A stretch of 64,000 nucleotides of DNA, from the NCBI RefSeq assembly GCF_900142915.1, contig NZ_FRCM01000001.1, positions 310,001 to 374,000 on the forward strand, in the 5' to 3' direction. Origin of the DNA: Mucilaginibacter sp. OK098 (GTDB lineage Bacteria > Bacteroidota > Bacteroidia > Sphingobacteriales > Sphingobacteriaceae). The notes under the pieces were generated by a model, which saw nothing but the letters and a program-made list of their open reading frames with translations, was not told the DNA's origin and did not search any database. Below, piece after piece: positions 41,382-50,613 of the stretch. A program made the translations under genes and the position numbers. Numbering within the stretch: the stretch's first letter is position 1; each line of letters opens with the position of its first letter.

Positions 41382-43985
41382 ATGAATGCAGAACAAACAA
41401 GACTAAAAGATCCATCCTGGAAGAAATGGGGACCGTATGTTAGCGATCGTCAATGGGGAACAGTGCGAGAAGATTATAGTGCAAATGGTGATGCCTGGAA
41501 CTATATTACGCATGATATGGCCCGCAGTAAAACCTACCGGTGGGGTGAGGAAGGCATAGGGGGGATTTGTGATAACGAGCAATTACTTTGTTTTGCTGTA
41601 GCTTTATGGAATAAAAAAGACCCTATTATAAAGGAAAGGTATTTTGGCCTTAGCAATCCCGAAGGTAATCATGGCGAGGATGTAAAAGAATTATACTATT
41701 ACCTGGATAATACACCTACGCATTCGTACCAGAAAATGCTGTATAAATACCCGCAGCAAGAATATCCGTATGCCTGGCTTTTGGATGAAAATAAACGAAG
41801 AAACCGAAACGACCCTGAATTTGAATTAATTGATACAGGCATATTTGACCAGGACGCCTATTTTGATGTGTTTATTGAATATGTGAAAAATGAGCAGCAG
41901 GACCTGCTAATTAAAATTACGGTTAATAACAGGGGCAGCCTTGATGCCGCTTTAAATGTTTTGCCAACCTTATGGTTCCGGAATACCTGGGCATGGGGGT
42001 ATAATGATTATGTGCCTGAACTAACCGCTGATTCTCACGGTGTAATAGAGGTTTACCATGAAAAACTCGGGCAGATGTGGCTAAATGCCGAAGGATCGCC
42101 AGAGTTGATGTTTTGTGATAATGAAACAAATACCAGGCGCTTATACAATACCGATGATGGCAAACAGTTTTATAAAGATGGAATAAACGATCATATTGTA
42201 CATGGCGCCGATACTATCAACTCCAAGAAAACAGGTACAAAAGCTGCGGTAAATTTTGACATAAATGTACCTGCAAAACAAAGCGTTACATTACGTTTAA
42301 GATTATCGCAGAATGCAAGTAACGGGTTTGATGATTTCGACAAGCTGTTTGATGCGAGGAAACAGGAGGCTGACGAGTTTTATTCAGATATAAATAAAGG
42401 GTCTACTAATGCTGATAAAATTTTAATCCAGCGACAGGCATTAGCCGGGATGTTATGGAACAAGCAATTTTATTATTACGATATTAACCACTGGCTGCAC
42501 GGCGACCCTGCTGAGCCCCGGCCGCCTCAACAAAGAATAAACGCCCGGAACAGTAAATGGACCCACTTTAATACGAAGGACATTATTTCGATGCCCGATA
42601 AATGGGAATATCCATGGTTTGCCGCCTGGGACCTGGCTTTCCATTGTATCCCGCTTGCAAAAGTTGATATGACTTTTGCCAAAAATCAGCTTAGCTTGTT
42701 AATAAAAGATTGGTACATGCATCCCAATGGCCAGTTACCGGCTTATGAATGGGACTTTAATGATGCCAACCCGCCAGTGCATGCCATGGTTACGTGGAAA
42801 ATATATCAGCAGGATAAAGCTGCAAATGATAACAAAGGCGATACTTACTTTTTAGAACGTATTTTTCATAAGCTGATGCTAAACTTTACCTGGTGGGTAA
42901 ACCGGAAAGATGCATCGGGAAACAATATTTTTGAAGGTGGCTTTTTGGGGCTTGATAATATCGGCGTATTCGACAGGAATGCCCACCTGCCAATGGGTGA
43001 GCACCTTGAACAGGCTGATGGCACCAGTTGGATGGCCATATATTCATTAAACCTGTTACGCATTGCTGCCGAGCTTGCTGAAAGTAACAAGGCCTATAAT
43101 GACATAGCCAGCAAGTTTTTCGAGCACTTTATATATATAGCCGGCGCCATATCAAATTTAGGGCAGGATAATGAAGGCCTTTGGGATGATACTGATGGCT
43201 TTTTTTATGATCAGCTGCGGTTGCCTGATAATAGTACTCAAAAAATGCGGGTGCGAAGCATTGTGGGACTAATTCCGCTAATAGCTGCCGAAGTGCTGGA
43301 TGAGGATGACATTTTGAATAATCCAATTTTTAGCAACCGGATGAAATGGTTTTCAGAAAATCGCCCTGATCTTGCTTCATTGGTATCGCGTTGGTCAGAA
43401 ACCAAAACGCCAGGCAAGCACCTGATAAGCCTGCTGCGCGGCTATCGTATGAAATCAATACTTAAGTACATGCTGGACGAAAATGAGTTTTTGAGTAAAT
43501 ACGGCATCCGTTCAGTTTCAAGATATCATTTAAATAACCCGTACCATGTTGCTATTGATGGCGTTGAGTTTAGCATAAAATATACGCCTGCAGAGAGTGA
43601 CAGCGGCTTGTTTGGGGGCAACAGTAATTGGCGCGGACCTATCTGGATCCCTATAAATTATATGCTGATAGAAAGCCTGCATAAATTCTTCCTTTACTAT
43701 GGAGACGACTTTAAAATAGAGTGTCCTACAGGCTCGGGTAACTTTATGAACCTGCAGCAGGTGGCAAATGAACTCTACAGCAGGATCTCAAACCTGTTTT
43801 TGAGAGATGAAGAGGGTAAAAGGGCTGTGTTCGGCAATTACCATAAAATGCAGAACGATCCTGATTTTAAGGATTATATATTATTTCACGAATATTTTGA
43901 TGGCGATACCGGGCGCGGAATGGGCGCATCACACCAAACAGGGTGGACAGGGCTCATTGCTACCTGTTTGTATCAGCAAATCTAA
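41382..43985 (+). CDS. GH63-type glucosidase (MGH1-like), cytosolic
   Basis: 867 residues without a signal peptide. Opening WKKWGPYVSDRQWGTVREDYS, then GGICDNEQLLCFAVALW, ERYFGLSNPEGNHGEDVKE, and the (alpha/alpha)6 barrel with WEYPWFAAWDLAFHCIPLA near residue 405, QLPAYEWDFND, and the late SNWRGPIWIPINYMLIESL plus HQTGWTG. This is the long glycosidase family related to GH63/GH37/GH15 that cleaves alpha-glucosides, for example glucosylglycerate or mannosylglycerate-type solutes in some relatives. The exact substrate is open. A palindromic family G repeat follows 25 bases after the stop. Confidence 0.9.
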   Translation: MNAEQTRLKDPSWKKWGPYVSDRQWGTVREDYSANGDAWNYITHDMARSKTYRWGEEGIGGICDNEQLLCFAVALWNKKDPIIKERYFGLSNPEGNHGEDVKELYYYLDNTPTHSYQKMLYKYPQQEYPYAWLLDENKRRNRNDPEFELIDTGIFDQDAYFDVFIEYVKNEQQDLLIKITVNNRGSLDAALNVLPTLWFRNTWAWGYNDYVPELTADSHGVIEVYHEKLGQMWLNAEGSPELMFCDNETNTRRLYNTDDGKQFYKDGINDHIVHGADTINSKKTGTKAAVNFDINVPAKQSVTLRLRLSQNASNGFDDFDKLFDARKQEADEFYSDINKGSTNADKILIQRQALAGMLWNKQFYYYDINHWLHGDPAEPRPPQQRINARNSKWTHFNTKDIISMPDKWEYPWFAAWDLAFHCIPLAKVDMTFAKNQLSLLIKDWYMHPNGQLPAYEWDFNDANPPVHAMVTWKIYQQDKAANDNKGDTYFLERIFHKLMLNFTWWVNRKDASGNNIFEGGFLGLDNIGVFDRNAHLPMGEHLEQADGTSWMAIYSLNLLRIAAELAESNKAYNDIASKFFEHFIYIAGAISNLGQDNEGLWDDTDGFFYDQLRLPDNSTQKMRVRSIVGLIPLIAAEVLDEDDILNNPIFSNRMKWFSENRPDLASLVSRWSETKTPGKHLISLLRGYRMKSILKYMLDENEFLSKYGIRSVSRYHLNNPYHVAIDGVEFSIKYTPAESDSGLFGGNSNWRGPIWIPINYMLIESLHKFFLYYGDDFKIECPTGSGNFMNLQQVANELYSRISNLFLRDEEGKRAVFGNYHKMQNDPDFKDYILFHEYFDGDTGRGMGASHQTGWTGLIATCLYQQI

Positions 43986-44010
43986 TTAGGAAGAGACGAT
44001 TAAGCAGAAA

Positions 44011-44039
44011 ACTTACGAAGTTTTCAAAACTTCGTAAGT
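44011..44039. repeat. Family G palindrome, copy 2
   Basis: Perfect palindrome: ACTTACGAAGTTTT, central C, AAAACTTCGTAAGT, identical to 23169-23197. It lies between the convergent GH63 and nuclease genes, so it could act as a bidirectional terminator. Confidence 0.88.
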
Positions 44040-44047
44040 CTGATGAG

Positions 44048-44887
44048 TTAGTTTCCTCCCGTAAACTTTTTATTCTCTAAAACATCCTGAACCTGCTGGG
44101 GCAAAGCCGATAATAAGTTATAACCGGTTGAATCTTCAATGCTTTTTACGGTGCAGGTATAATTCATCCAGTTATTGGAGATGTTGTTATCATTTGGTGT
44201 ATCAATGGCTATAACCTGGGTATTTTCATCAATCCGGTTTAAATCATCATTACCCTCAGGTAACACCACTACAACTTTCCAGATATGCGCAGGTACATTT
44301 ATCCGCCCTTTATCAATAGTGGTTGCAAAGCCGTTTCGCCCTGTTCCACCGCTACCATAAACGCCCATTATAACGTAAACTTCATTCCCTCTTTTTAATT
44401 TGTTCCTGCAATAGCTTTCCAAGTGTTCCCAGGTATGCTGGTTGTTATTTGGCGCCTGCGGAATTATATTATCCATCAAAAACGTGGCAGAATTTGCATC
44501 GGTTGAGCTGGTACGGTCGCCGCTTGGGCAGTTATGGCCTTTATCAAACCCTGATCTTTTATAGCTGTTGTTGTCAACTTCGTACCAGCCGTCAGGTAAA
44601 GTTTCATCGGGCCTGAAATTATTAAGCCTGTCTGTTGCGCCAAGGTCTTTACCGCACAAATGCCAGCTCACCCAATTAGGTTCAGCTTTATCCCTGTTAT
44701 AGCTTTCAATATAGTATTTATGGTCGATGAGGTAGTTATCAGCATTCAATATACTTTTACTTGCATTGCTGGGATTGCCCAAAGCCATGTTGCTATCATC
44801 GGTTTGCTGAGGTTCATGCTGCTTGCAGCCAATTGCTGTTAATAAAAAAAGGCCTAAAAATGTTATTACTAAACGATTATAACGCAT
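44048..44887 (-). CDS. DNA/RNA non-specific endonuclease, lipoprotein
   Basis: 279 residues. Lipobox LTAIGC with cysteine C21. The beta-beta-alpha-metal nuclease core is intact: D115-K116-G117-H118 (FDKGHNCPSGDR, with catalytic H118 and the arginine two residues after SGD), FLMDNIIPQAPNNNQHTWEHLE carrying the Mg-binding asparagine N140, and VYVIMGVYGS. Secreted or outer-membrane-anchored; likely degrades extracellular nucleic acid for nutrients. No immunity gene is adjacent. Confidence 0.93.
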   Translation of the reverse strand: MRYNRLVITFLGLFLLTAIGCKQHEPQQTDDSNMALGNPSNASKSILNADNYLIDHKYYIESYNRDKAEPNWVSWHLCGKDLGATDRLNNFRPDETLPDGWYEVDNNSYKRSGFDKGHNCPSGDRTSSTDANSATFLMDNIIPQAPNNNQHTWEHLESYCRNKLKRGNEVYVIMGVYGSGGTGRNGFATTIDKGRINVPAHIWKVVVVLPEGNDDLNRIDENTQVIAIDTPNDNNISNNWMNYTCTVKSIEDSTGYNLLSALPQQVQDVLENKKFTGGN

Positions 44888-45072
44888 TTATGTTAATTGT
44901 GACAGTTCAAATATCCGGGCCGAAATATAGGAATATTTAGTTTGCTTAGCCCATTATGTGGATTATTTAAGGAGTTGATTTATAACAGAAAAAAATTATG
45001 CTTTAATGTGTATAAATGACACAATAATTTTTTAGCTTTACTAAACCACATAAACTAAATTACCAATTAAAC

Positions 45073-46002
45073 ATGAATTACAACAGGCGTAAGTTTTTAC
45101 AAAGTACAGGTACACTGGTACTTGGAGGGATAGCTTTATCAGGTAAAGCCAGCTCTTTTTTATCAAATATGGCCCCGCATGCGGTGGGTTTGCAGCTTTT
45201 TACATTCTTTGGCATTATTGATGAAGATGTAAAAGGAACGTTAACTCAAATTGCCGCAGTAGGATATAAAGAAATGGAGTCGGCTTTTAGTAAAAAAGGC
45301 GGCTATTACGGTATGAAACCAAAAGAGTTTAAGGCTATGGTTAATGACCTTGGGATGTCCTGGAAGTCACACCATGTGTTGGGTGCTCCTTTTAAGTTAC
45401 CAAAAGGGTTCAAAATGCCTTTGGGCGCCGATGGCAAACCTATGGTGATCCCGCCAATGATGAATTTGAGGGATAATATGCAGCAACTGGTTGATGAGGC
45501 TGCCGAAGGCGGAATCCAATACCTTGTTTGTGCTAATGCACCTACGGGTACACTTGAAGAAATTAAATCATCAATTGAAATATTGAATAAAACCGGCGAG
45601 GCTACCAAAAAGGTGGGAATCCAGTTTGCCTACCATAATCATGATATGGAGTTTAAGGCGATTGATGGCAAAGTGCCGTACCATTTGCTGCTAACGGAAA
45701 CTGACGCTAAAAATGTAAAAATGGAACTCGACCTGGCCTGGGCAGTTAAAGGGGGACAAGACCCTGTGCAATTGTTTAAAGACCATCCTGGCAGGTTTCC
45801 TTTATGGCACGTAAAAGACCTGGATGCTTCTCACACTAATATTTTGCCTGTGGGTAGTGGAACCATTGATTTTAAGAGGATCTTCGCCAATAGTGTATCA
45901 GCCGGGATGCAGCATTTTTTTGTGGAACATGATAACCCTAAAGATGCTTTTGCAAGTATTAAAAGTAGTTATGGATATATAACTAATACCCTTAAAGCGT
46001 AG
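45073..46002 (+). CDS. TAT-exported sugar phosphate isomerase/epimerase-like protein
   Basis: 309 residues. Twin-arginine signal NRRKFLQSTGTLVLGGIALSGKASS, then a xylose-isomerase-like TIM barrel: AVGLQLFTFFGII near the N-terminus, GYKEMESAF, FAYHNHDMEFK, MELDLAWAVKGGQDPV, PLWHVKDLD and HFFVEHDNPKDAFASI supply the E/H/D metal ligands. Periplasmic members of this group are found with Gfo/Idh/MocA and DUF1080 proteins and may act on keto-sugars; here they are 15 kb apart, so this link is only suggestive. Confidence 0.9.
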   Translation: MNYNRRKFLQSTGTLVLGGIALSGKASSFLSNMAPHAVGLQLFTFFGIIDEDVKGTLTQIAAVGYKEMESAFSKKGGYYGMKPKEFKAMVNDLGMSWKSHHVLGAPFKLPKGFKMPLGADGKPMVIPPMMNLRDNMQQLVDEAAEGGIQYLVCANAPTGTLEEIKSSIEILNKTGEATKKVGIQFAYHNHDMEFKAIDGKVPYHLLLTETDAKNVKMELDLAWAVKGGQDPVQLFKDHPGRFPLWHVKDLDASHTNILPVGSGTIDFKRIFANSVSAGMQHFFVEHDNPKDAFASIKSSYGYITNTLKA

Positions 46003-46015
46003 TCATTAAAAAAAG

Positions 46016-46052
46016 TAAAGCCGCCCAACACTACCAGGCGGCTTTATTTTTA
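46016..46052 (+). terminator. Strong rho-independent terminator
   Basis: AAAGCCGCC (46017-46025) pairs perfectly with GGCGGCTTT (46037-46045) over an 11-base loop, followed by ATTTTTATTTATT. It starts 14 bases after the stop of the isomerase-like gene. Confidence 0.88.
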
Positions 46053-46091
46053 TTTATTGCCACAATTAAATTTATTTGTACCCTGTCTTTT

Positions 46092-46439
46092 TTAAGAGAT
46101 AGGAGATGGTTTTATTGCCGACCTTATTGTAGATACGCGATTTTTTACCCATTGGTAAATTGTAGAGTATTCAAGGTAATTCCTTATCGTATCATCATTA
46201 CGGATAGTAGTTACCAAATCTCTTAAGATGTTTTTTAAGGGAGATGTTTTGCTTACTGTAGTAACAATTTCTTCGAGTTGATCAGCGTAAACAACAGCTT
46301 CATATTCGTTATCAAATATAAGCTCAGTACCGCTTTTCCCTTTCTCCTTAATGCCTTTAGAGGGAGTTGGTAAATGATAATTTTTAAAATCAGCAGAAGT
46401 TAGTTTAGTGGGGCTGCTTGTAAACTTGATTCGTAGCAT
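46092..46439 (-). CDS. Small protein of unknown function, paralogue of its neighbour (115 aa)
   Basis: The N-terminal strand MLRIKFTS is followed by a short linker, then a central segment with EYEAVVYADQLEEI and IRNDDTIRNYLEY. The pattern E-A-(V/I)-(V/I)-Y-A-(D/E)-Q-L-E and the downstream IRND motif are shared with the 92-residue product of 46464-46742, 24 bases upstream. It carries an extra C-terminal tail (YQWVKNRVSTIRSAIKPSPIS). No known domain. The pair is probably one transcript. Confidence 0.7.
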   Translation of the reverse strand: MLRIKFTSSPTKLTSADFKNYHLPTPSKGIKEKGKSGTELIFDNEYEAVVYADQLEEIVTTVSKTSPLKNILRDLVTTIRNDDTIRNYLEYSTIYQWVKNRVSTIRSAIKPSPIS

Positions 46440-46463
46440 ATGATTTATTTTTTAGTGCTTATT

Positions 46464-46742
46464 TTATCGTGTGTAACTCTGTACAAATTCATCATTCCGG
46501 ATAGCCATAATAACATCACTTATAGCAATATATTGTGGCGAATGCTTATCATTTAATTCGGTTGAAAGATTCTCCAATTGTTCTGCATAAATAATCGCCT
46601 CCTCTTCATCTTCAAACTTTAATATTACATCGTTATTTATCTCAGCATCAACACCATTAAGCGGGGCAGGGAACCCGTATTCCTCAAAGGTAGAGAAATT
46701 AAGATTAGAATTACCCTGTGCGGAAATATTTATATGTAACAT
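46464..46742 (-). CDS. Small protein of unknown function, first of a paralogous pair (92 aa)
   Basis: MLHINISAQG start, then FEEYGFPAPLNG, VILKFEDEEEAIIYAEQLENLS and AISDVIMAIRNDEFVQSYTR. Acidic, soluble, no signal peptide. It shares the AIIYAEQLE and AIRNDE motifs with the 115-residue product of 46092-46439. The paralogy is visible by eye; function unknown. It is the first gene of the pair. Confidence 0.7.
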   Translation of the reverse strand: MLHINISAQGNSNLNFSTFEEYGFPAPLNGVDAEINNDVILKFEDEEEAIIYAEQLENLSTELNDKHSPQYIAISDVIMAIRNDEFVQSYTR

Positions 46743-46946
46743 AATTTTATTGTCAAATCACCACTTCTCCAATAAGTGTTCAACAACTGTAAAGGTAAAG
46801 GTGTTTTAACAATTTTACATTTAATTATTGTTAAGTTTAATATATTTTTCTAAACAATCACCTAATAATTACATAATACGTGCCATTTTGAAATAACGTT
46901 GCCTTTGAGTATTTTAAAGCGATATAAAATTAGCAAATTACTCATA

Positions 46947-48284
46947 ATGACATCCATCAAAACAGAACAATTAAAACGCGTATTAAAACCTATTCACCTT
47001 TGGGCCATTGCTGTAAGTTTAGTTATCTCAGGCGAGTATTTTGGGTGGAACCTGGGATGGAAATATGCAGGTACAGTTGGTTTCCTTATAGCCGCTGTGG
47101 TTATTACGGTTATGTACATAACTTTTATTTTCAGCTATACAGAGTTAACAACATCCATTCCGCATGCAGGCGGAGCGTTTGCCTATGCTTACCGGGCACT
47201 AGGGCCTTTTGGCGGACTTGTAGCCGGTTATGCTACTTTAATTGATTTTTTGTTCGCCACACCGGCAATAGCCTTTGGACTGGGAGCGTACCTTCATTTT
47301 TTAAACCCCGACATTCCGGTGTTATATTCGGCACTGTTTTTTAACGTGGTTTTTATAATAATAAATATTTTGGGCGTAAAGGAATCGGCAACATTTTCTT
47401 TAATTATCACCCTGCTTGCTGTTGCTGAATTATTGATTTACCTGGGTATAGTTTCCCCACATTTTAAAACCGGGAATTTTTTAAGCCACCCGATGCCGTC
47501 AGGGTGGACGGGTATTTTTCCGGCGCTGCCATATGCCGTTTGGTTTTATTTGGCCATTGAAGGGGTTGCAATGGTTGCAGAGGAGGTTAAGGATCCCAAA
47601 CGGAATATTCCTAAAGGGTATATCTCCGGGCTGGCAACGTTAATATTTTTGGCATTTGGCGTTATGATATTTACCGGTGGTATTACCGACTGGCGTAAAT
47701 TAGCCGAGCTTGACTATCCTTTGCCCGAAGCAATAAGTATTGTATTGGGCAAAACAAGCAGCCTTACAAAGATATTTGCCAGCATTGGGCTATTTGGCCT
47801 TATCGCCTCTTTTCACGGTACTATACTGGCATCATCAAGGCAGGTGTTTGCAATGGCCCGCAGCGGATATTTACCGGGTTGGTTATCAACAGTAAATCAT
47901 AAATTTAAAACACCGCATTGGGCTATAATTGCCGGGGGCTTTATCAGCTTTATTGCCCTTTATACAGGTACCACCGGCGATGTAGTAATAATATCGGTTA
48001 TGGGTGCAATTATAATGTATATGATGAGCATGATAAGCTTGTTTATATTGCGTAAAAAGGAACCGGCTTTGGAACGCCCTTTTGTAGCGCCATTTTTCCC
48101 GGTATTTCCGGCAATCGCCTTAGCAATATCGGCAATTGTCTTAATTACCATGATCTGGTTTTATGCACAGCTAAGCCTGATATTTTTTGCAGGGTTGGCT
48201 ATAGCGATCGTAATATTTATGCTGATGGGTAAACATAAGCTAAAGCTTGAAGAAGAATTTATGACTGCACCGATTGTTGAATGA
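46947..48284 (+). CDS. Ethanolamine/amino-acid permease (APC family)
   Basis: 445 residues from ATG 46947; an open TTG 16 codons upstream is less likely. About 12 membrane segments. IHLWAIAVSLVISGEYFGWNLGWKYAGTVGF is the characteristic opening of ethanolamine permeases, followed by TTSIPHAGGAFAYAYRALGPFGG and GVAMVAEEVKDPKRNIPKGY. It brings ethanolamine into the cytosol. Directly upstream of eutB (72-base gap carrying a family C repeat), which fixes the substrate fairly well. Confidence 0.9.
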   Translation: MTSIKTEQLKRVLKPIHLWAIAVSLVISGEYFGWNLGWKYAGTVGFLIAAVVITVMYITFIFSYTELTTSIPHAGGAFAYAYRALGPFGGLVAGYATLIDFLFATPAIAFGLGAYLHFLNPDIPVLYSALFFNVVFIIINILGVKESATFSLIITLLAVAELLIYLGIVSPHFKTGNFLSHPMPSGWTGIFPALPYAVWFYLAIEGVAMVAEEVKDPKRNIPKGYISGLATLIFLAFGVMIFTGGITDWRKLAELDYPLPEAISIVLGKTSSLTKIFASIGLFGLIASFHGTILASSRQVFAMARSGYLPGWLSTVNHKFKTPHWAIIAGGFISFIALYTGTTGDVVIISVMGAIIMYMMSMISLFILRKKEPALERPFVAPFFPVFPAIALAISAIVLITMIWFYAQLSLIFFAGLAIAIVIFMLMGKHKLKLEEEFMTAPIVE

Positions 48285-48319
48285 TTGCACTGATAAATTT
48301 AAATGATTTCACCGATAAA
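48281..48319. repeat. Family C repeat, short copy
   Basis: ATGATTGCACTGATAAATT followed by AAATGATTTCACCGATAAAT: two tandem words of the family seen at 41130-41364. The first word overlaps the stop codon of the permease gene, so the element lies inside the eat-eutB transcript. Confidence 0.65.
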
Positions 48320-48356
48320 TAACTTTAATCCTGTAAATAAATCAAATCCTTAAATC

Positions 48357-49730
48357 GTGTACAGCTTCACCATCCGTAATAAAGTTTACAGGTTTAACGA
48401 TCTGAAAACACTACTGGCTAAAGCCTCTCCATATCGTACAGGTGATGTACTGGCCGGCGTATGCGCCGAAAGCTATGAAGAGCGCGTGGCTGCCCAGATA
48501 GCGCTTGCAGATGTACCGTTAAAAACGTTTTTAAACGAGGTGATCATCCCTTACGAACAGGATGAGGTAACAAGATTAATAATTGATGATCATAACTTTG
48601 CATCGTTTAGTTTAATAAGTCACCTTACCGTTGGTGAGTTTAGGGATTGGCTGTTAAGCAATGAAACGGATACAGAGGTATTAAGATCTGTTGAAGCGGG
48701 CATCACTCCTGAAATGGCGGCTGCCGTGTCAAAGTTAATGCGTAACCAGGATTTGATCGCGGTAGCAAAAAAATGTGAGGTGATTACTGCGTTCCGTAAC
48801 ACCATCGGTCTAAAAGGGCATTTTTCAACCCGGTTACAACCCAATCATCCAACAGATGATCCTAAAGGGATTGCAGCCAGTATTATTGATGGTCTATTAT
48901 ATGGTAGCGGCGACGCCTGTATTGGCATTAACCCTGCTACTGATAGTCCTGCTGCAGTTTTAAGTCTGCTGAATTTAATAGACACCTTGCGACAGCAATT
49001 TGAGATCCCTACACAGTCGTGCATATTAAGCCATATAACTACTACTTTAGATCTTGTGAATCAGGGAGCGCCGGTTGATCTTTGTTTTCAATCAATCGGC
49101 GGCACAGAAAAAAGCAATGCCAGCTTTGGGATCAACCTGGCTTTAATTGATGAGGCTTACCAGGCTACGCTTTCCCTTAATCGGGGCACAATTGGGCGAA
49201 ATGTAATGTATTTTGAAACCGGGCAGGGGAGCGAGCTTTCTGCGAACGCGCATCATGGTGTTGATCAGCAAACCTGCGAGGCACGGGCATATGCTATTGC
49301 AAGAAAATATAAACCGTTGTTAGTTAACACGGTAGTGGGATTTATCGGGCCTGAATATTTATATGATGGTAAACAGATAATAAGGGCTGCTTTAGAAGAT
49401 CACTTTTGCGGTAAGCTGCTTGGGTTGCCAATGGGGGTTGATGTTTGCTATACCAACCACGCCGAAGCCGACCAGGATGATATGGATAACTTGCTGACTT
49501 TATTAGGTGTGGCAGGTTGCAATTTTATAATGGGAATCCCCGGTTCTGACGACATTATGCTCAACTATCAATCCACCTCGTTTCACGATGCCTTATATTT
49601 ACGAAAAACTTTAGGCCTTAAGCCGGCGCCAGAGTTTGAACGATGGCTGATAAAACAAGGCATTACTGATGATAAGGGAGGCTTATTGCAAGTTAATCCA
49701 TCCCATAAATTAATATCAGGATTATTATGA
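48357..49730 (+). CDS. eutB: Ethanolamine ammonia-lyase large subunit
   Basis: 457 residues, normal length. Starts with GTG at 48357 (MYSFTIRNKVYRFNDLKTLLAKASPYRTGDVLAGV), the conserved EutB N-terminus; no ATG fits. Further landmarks: FRNTIGLKGHFSTRLQPNHPTDDPKGI, GDACIGINPATDS, and FETGQGSELSANAHHGVDQQTCEARAYA, which forms the substrate and adenosylcobalamin site. It converts ethanolamine to acetaldehyde and ammonia, needing coenzyme B12. Overlaps eutC by four bases (ATGA). Confidence 0.97.
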   Translation: MYSFTIRNKVYRFNDLKTLLAKASPYRTGDVLAGVCAESYEERVAAQIALADVPLKTFLNEVIIPYEQDEVTRLIIDDHNFASFSLISHLTVGEFRDWLLSNETDTEVLRSVEAGITPEMAAAVSKLMRNQDLIAVAKKCEVITAFRNTIGLKGHFSTRLQPNHPTDDPKGIAASIIDGLLYGSGDACIGINPATDSPAAVLSLLNLIDTLRQQFEIPTQSCILSHITTTLDLVNQGAPVDLCFQSIGGTEKSNASFGINLALIDEAYQATLSLNRGTIGRNVMYFETGQGSELSANAHHGVDQQTCEARAYAIARKYKPLLVNTVVGFIGPEYLYDGKQIIRAALEDHFCGKLLGLPMGVDVCYTNHAEADQDDMDNLLTLLGVAGCNFIMGIPGSDDIMLNYQSTSFHDALYLRKTLGLKPAPEFERWLIKQGITDDKGGLLQVNPSHKLISGLL

Positions 49731-50476
49731 AGGATAAATTATCAATCCCCGATCCGTTAATTTCCCTGAAGGAGTTTACTGCTGCCAGGATAGCAATTGG
49801 CAGGGTGGGGAACAGTATTCCTTTAAAACAATCGATGGAGTTTAAACTGGCGCATGCCCATGCGCGGGATGCGGTATATTCCACATTGGATGTTGACGGA
49901 TTGATCAATAAGCTTAAGGTATTTGAACTGCCTTTGTTTCATTTACACAGCCAGGCCGCAAACCGGCAGAAATATTTAAAGCGTCCTGATCTTGGCAGAC
50001 TGTTAAGTGATGAATCAAAAGAGCTGCTAACAGATTTTACAACAAAGCCTGATGTTGCAATAATAATAGTTGACGGGCTTTCTGCAACCGCGGTTAATGA
50101 AAATGCCCCCGGCTTATTAAAAATCCTGGTCCCGCTGCTCACTGCCGCTAAAATAAGTATAGCCCCGCTTTGCCTGGTTGAACAGGGCAGGGTTGCCATA
50201 GGCGATGATATTGCATCCGGTTTAAATGCAAAATTATCCCTATTGCTGATAGGCGAAAGACCCGGGCTAAGCTCGGCAGACAGTATGGGCGCTTATCTTA
50301 CCTATAACCCGCAACCGGGATTAACCGATGAATCGCGCAACTGCATTTCAAACATCAGGAAAGAGGGAATGAAGTATAAACAGGCAGCGGAAAAGATCTT
50401 TTATTTGATTAATGAGTCCTTTAAAAGAAAATTATCCGGAGTCGCATTGAAAGATAATGCCGGGCTGCTGAGATAG
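49727..50476 (+). CDS. eutC: Ethanolamine ammonia-lyase small subunit
   Basis: 249 residues, the compact form without the long N-terminal extension of enterobacterial EutC. TAARIAIGRVGNSIPLKQSMEFKLAHAHARDAVYSTLD, DVAIIIVDGLSATAVNENAPGLL, GRVAIGDDIASGL and IGERPGLSSADSMGAYLTY are the family signatures that line the B12-binding face. The ATGA overlap with eutB couples translation. No eutA reactivase or microcompartment shell gene is near. Confidence 0.96.
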   Translation: MKDKLSIPDPLISLKEFTAARIAIGRVGNSIPLKQSMEFKLAHAHARDAVYSTLDVDGLINKLKVFELPLFHLHSQAANRQKYLKRPDLGRLLSDESKELLTDFTTKPDVAIIIVDGLSATAVNENAPGLLKILVPLLTAAKISIAPLCLVEQGRVAIGDDIASGLNAKLSLLLIGERPGLSSADSMGAYLTYNPQPGLTDESRNCISNIRKEGMKYKQAAEKIFYLINESFKRKLSGVALKDNAGLLR

Positions 50477-50479
50477 ACA

Positions 50480-50613
50480 GATTCAAGAAGTTAAGAAGCA
50501 AGAGTCAAGAGATCAAGAGTCAAGATTAAAGATTGAATGGACTGAAATTTTATATCATTCTTCCAGTCTTGATTCCTGACTCTTGATTTCTTGCCTCTCT
50601 TCTTGCTTCTTTC
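50480..50613. repeat. Family A inverted repeat, copy 2
   Basis: Left arm near 50480-50530 with AAGAAGCAAGAGTCAAGAG and ATCAAGAGTCAAGA words; right arm near 50567-50613 with TCTTGATTCCTGACTCTTGA and TTTCTTGCCTCTCTTCTTGC. It fills the gap between convergent eutC and the diiron gene and could work as a two-way terminator. Confidence 0.8.

Noticed and set aside
44048..44887. Secreted nuclease as a toxin of an interbacterial system
   Set aside because: It is a lipoprotein with no delivery domain and no adjacent immunity gene; nutrient nuclease is simpler.
46742..48356. Cobalamin riboswitch for the ethanolamine genes
   Set aside because: The gaps of about 205 and 72 bases lack a recognisable B12-box-like conserved stretch, and the second gap is mostly a family C repeat.
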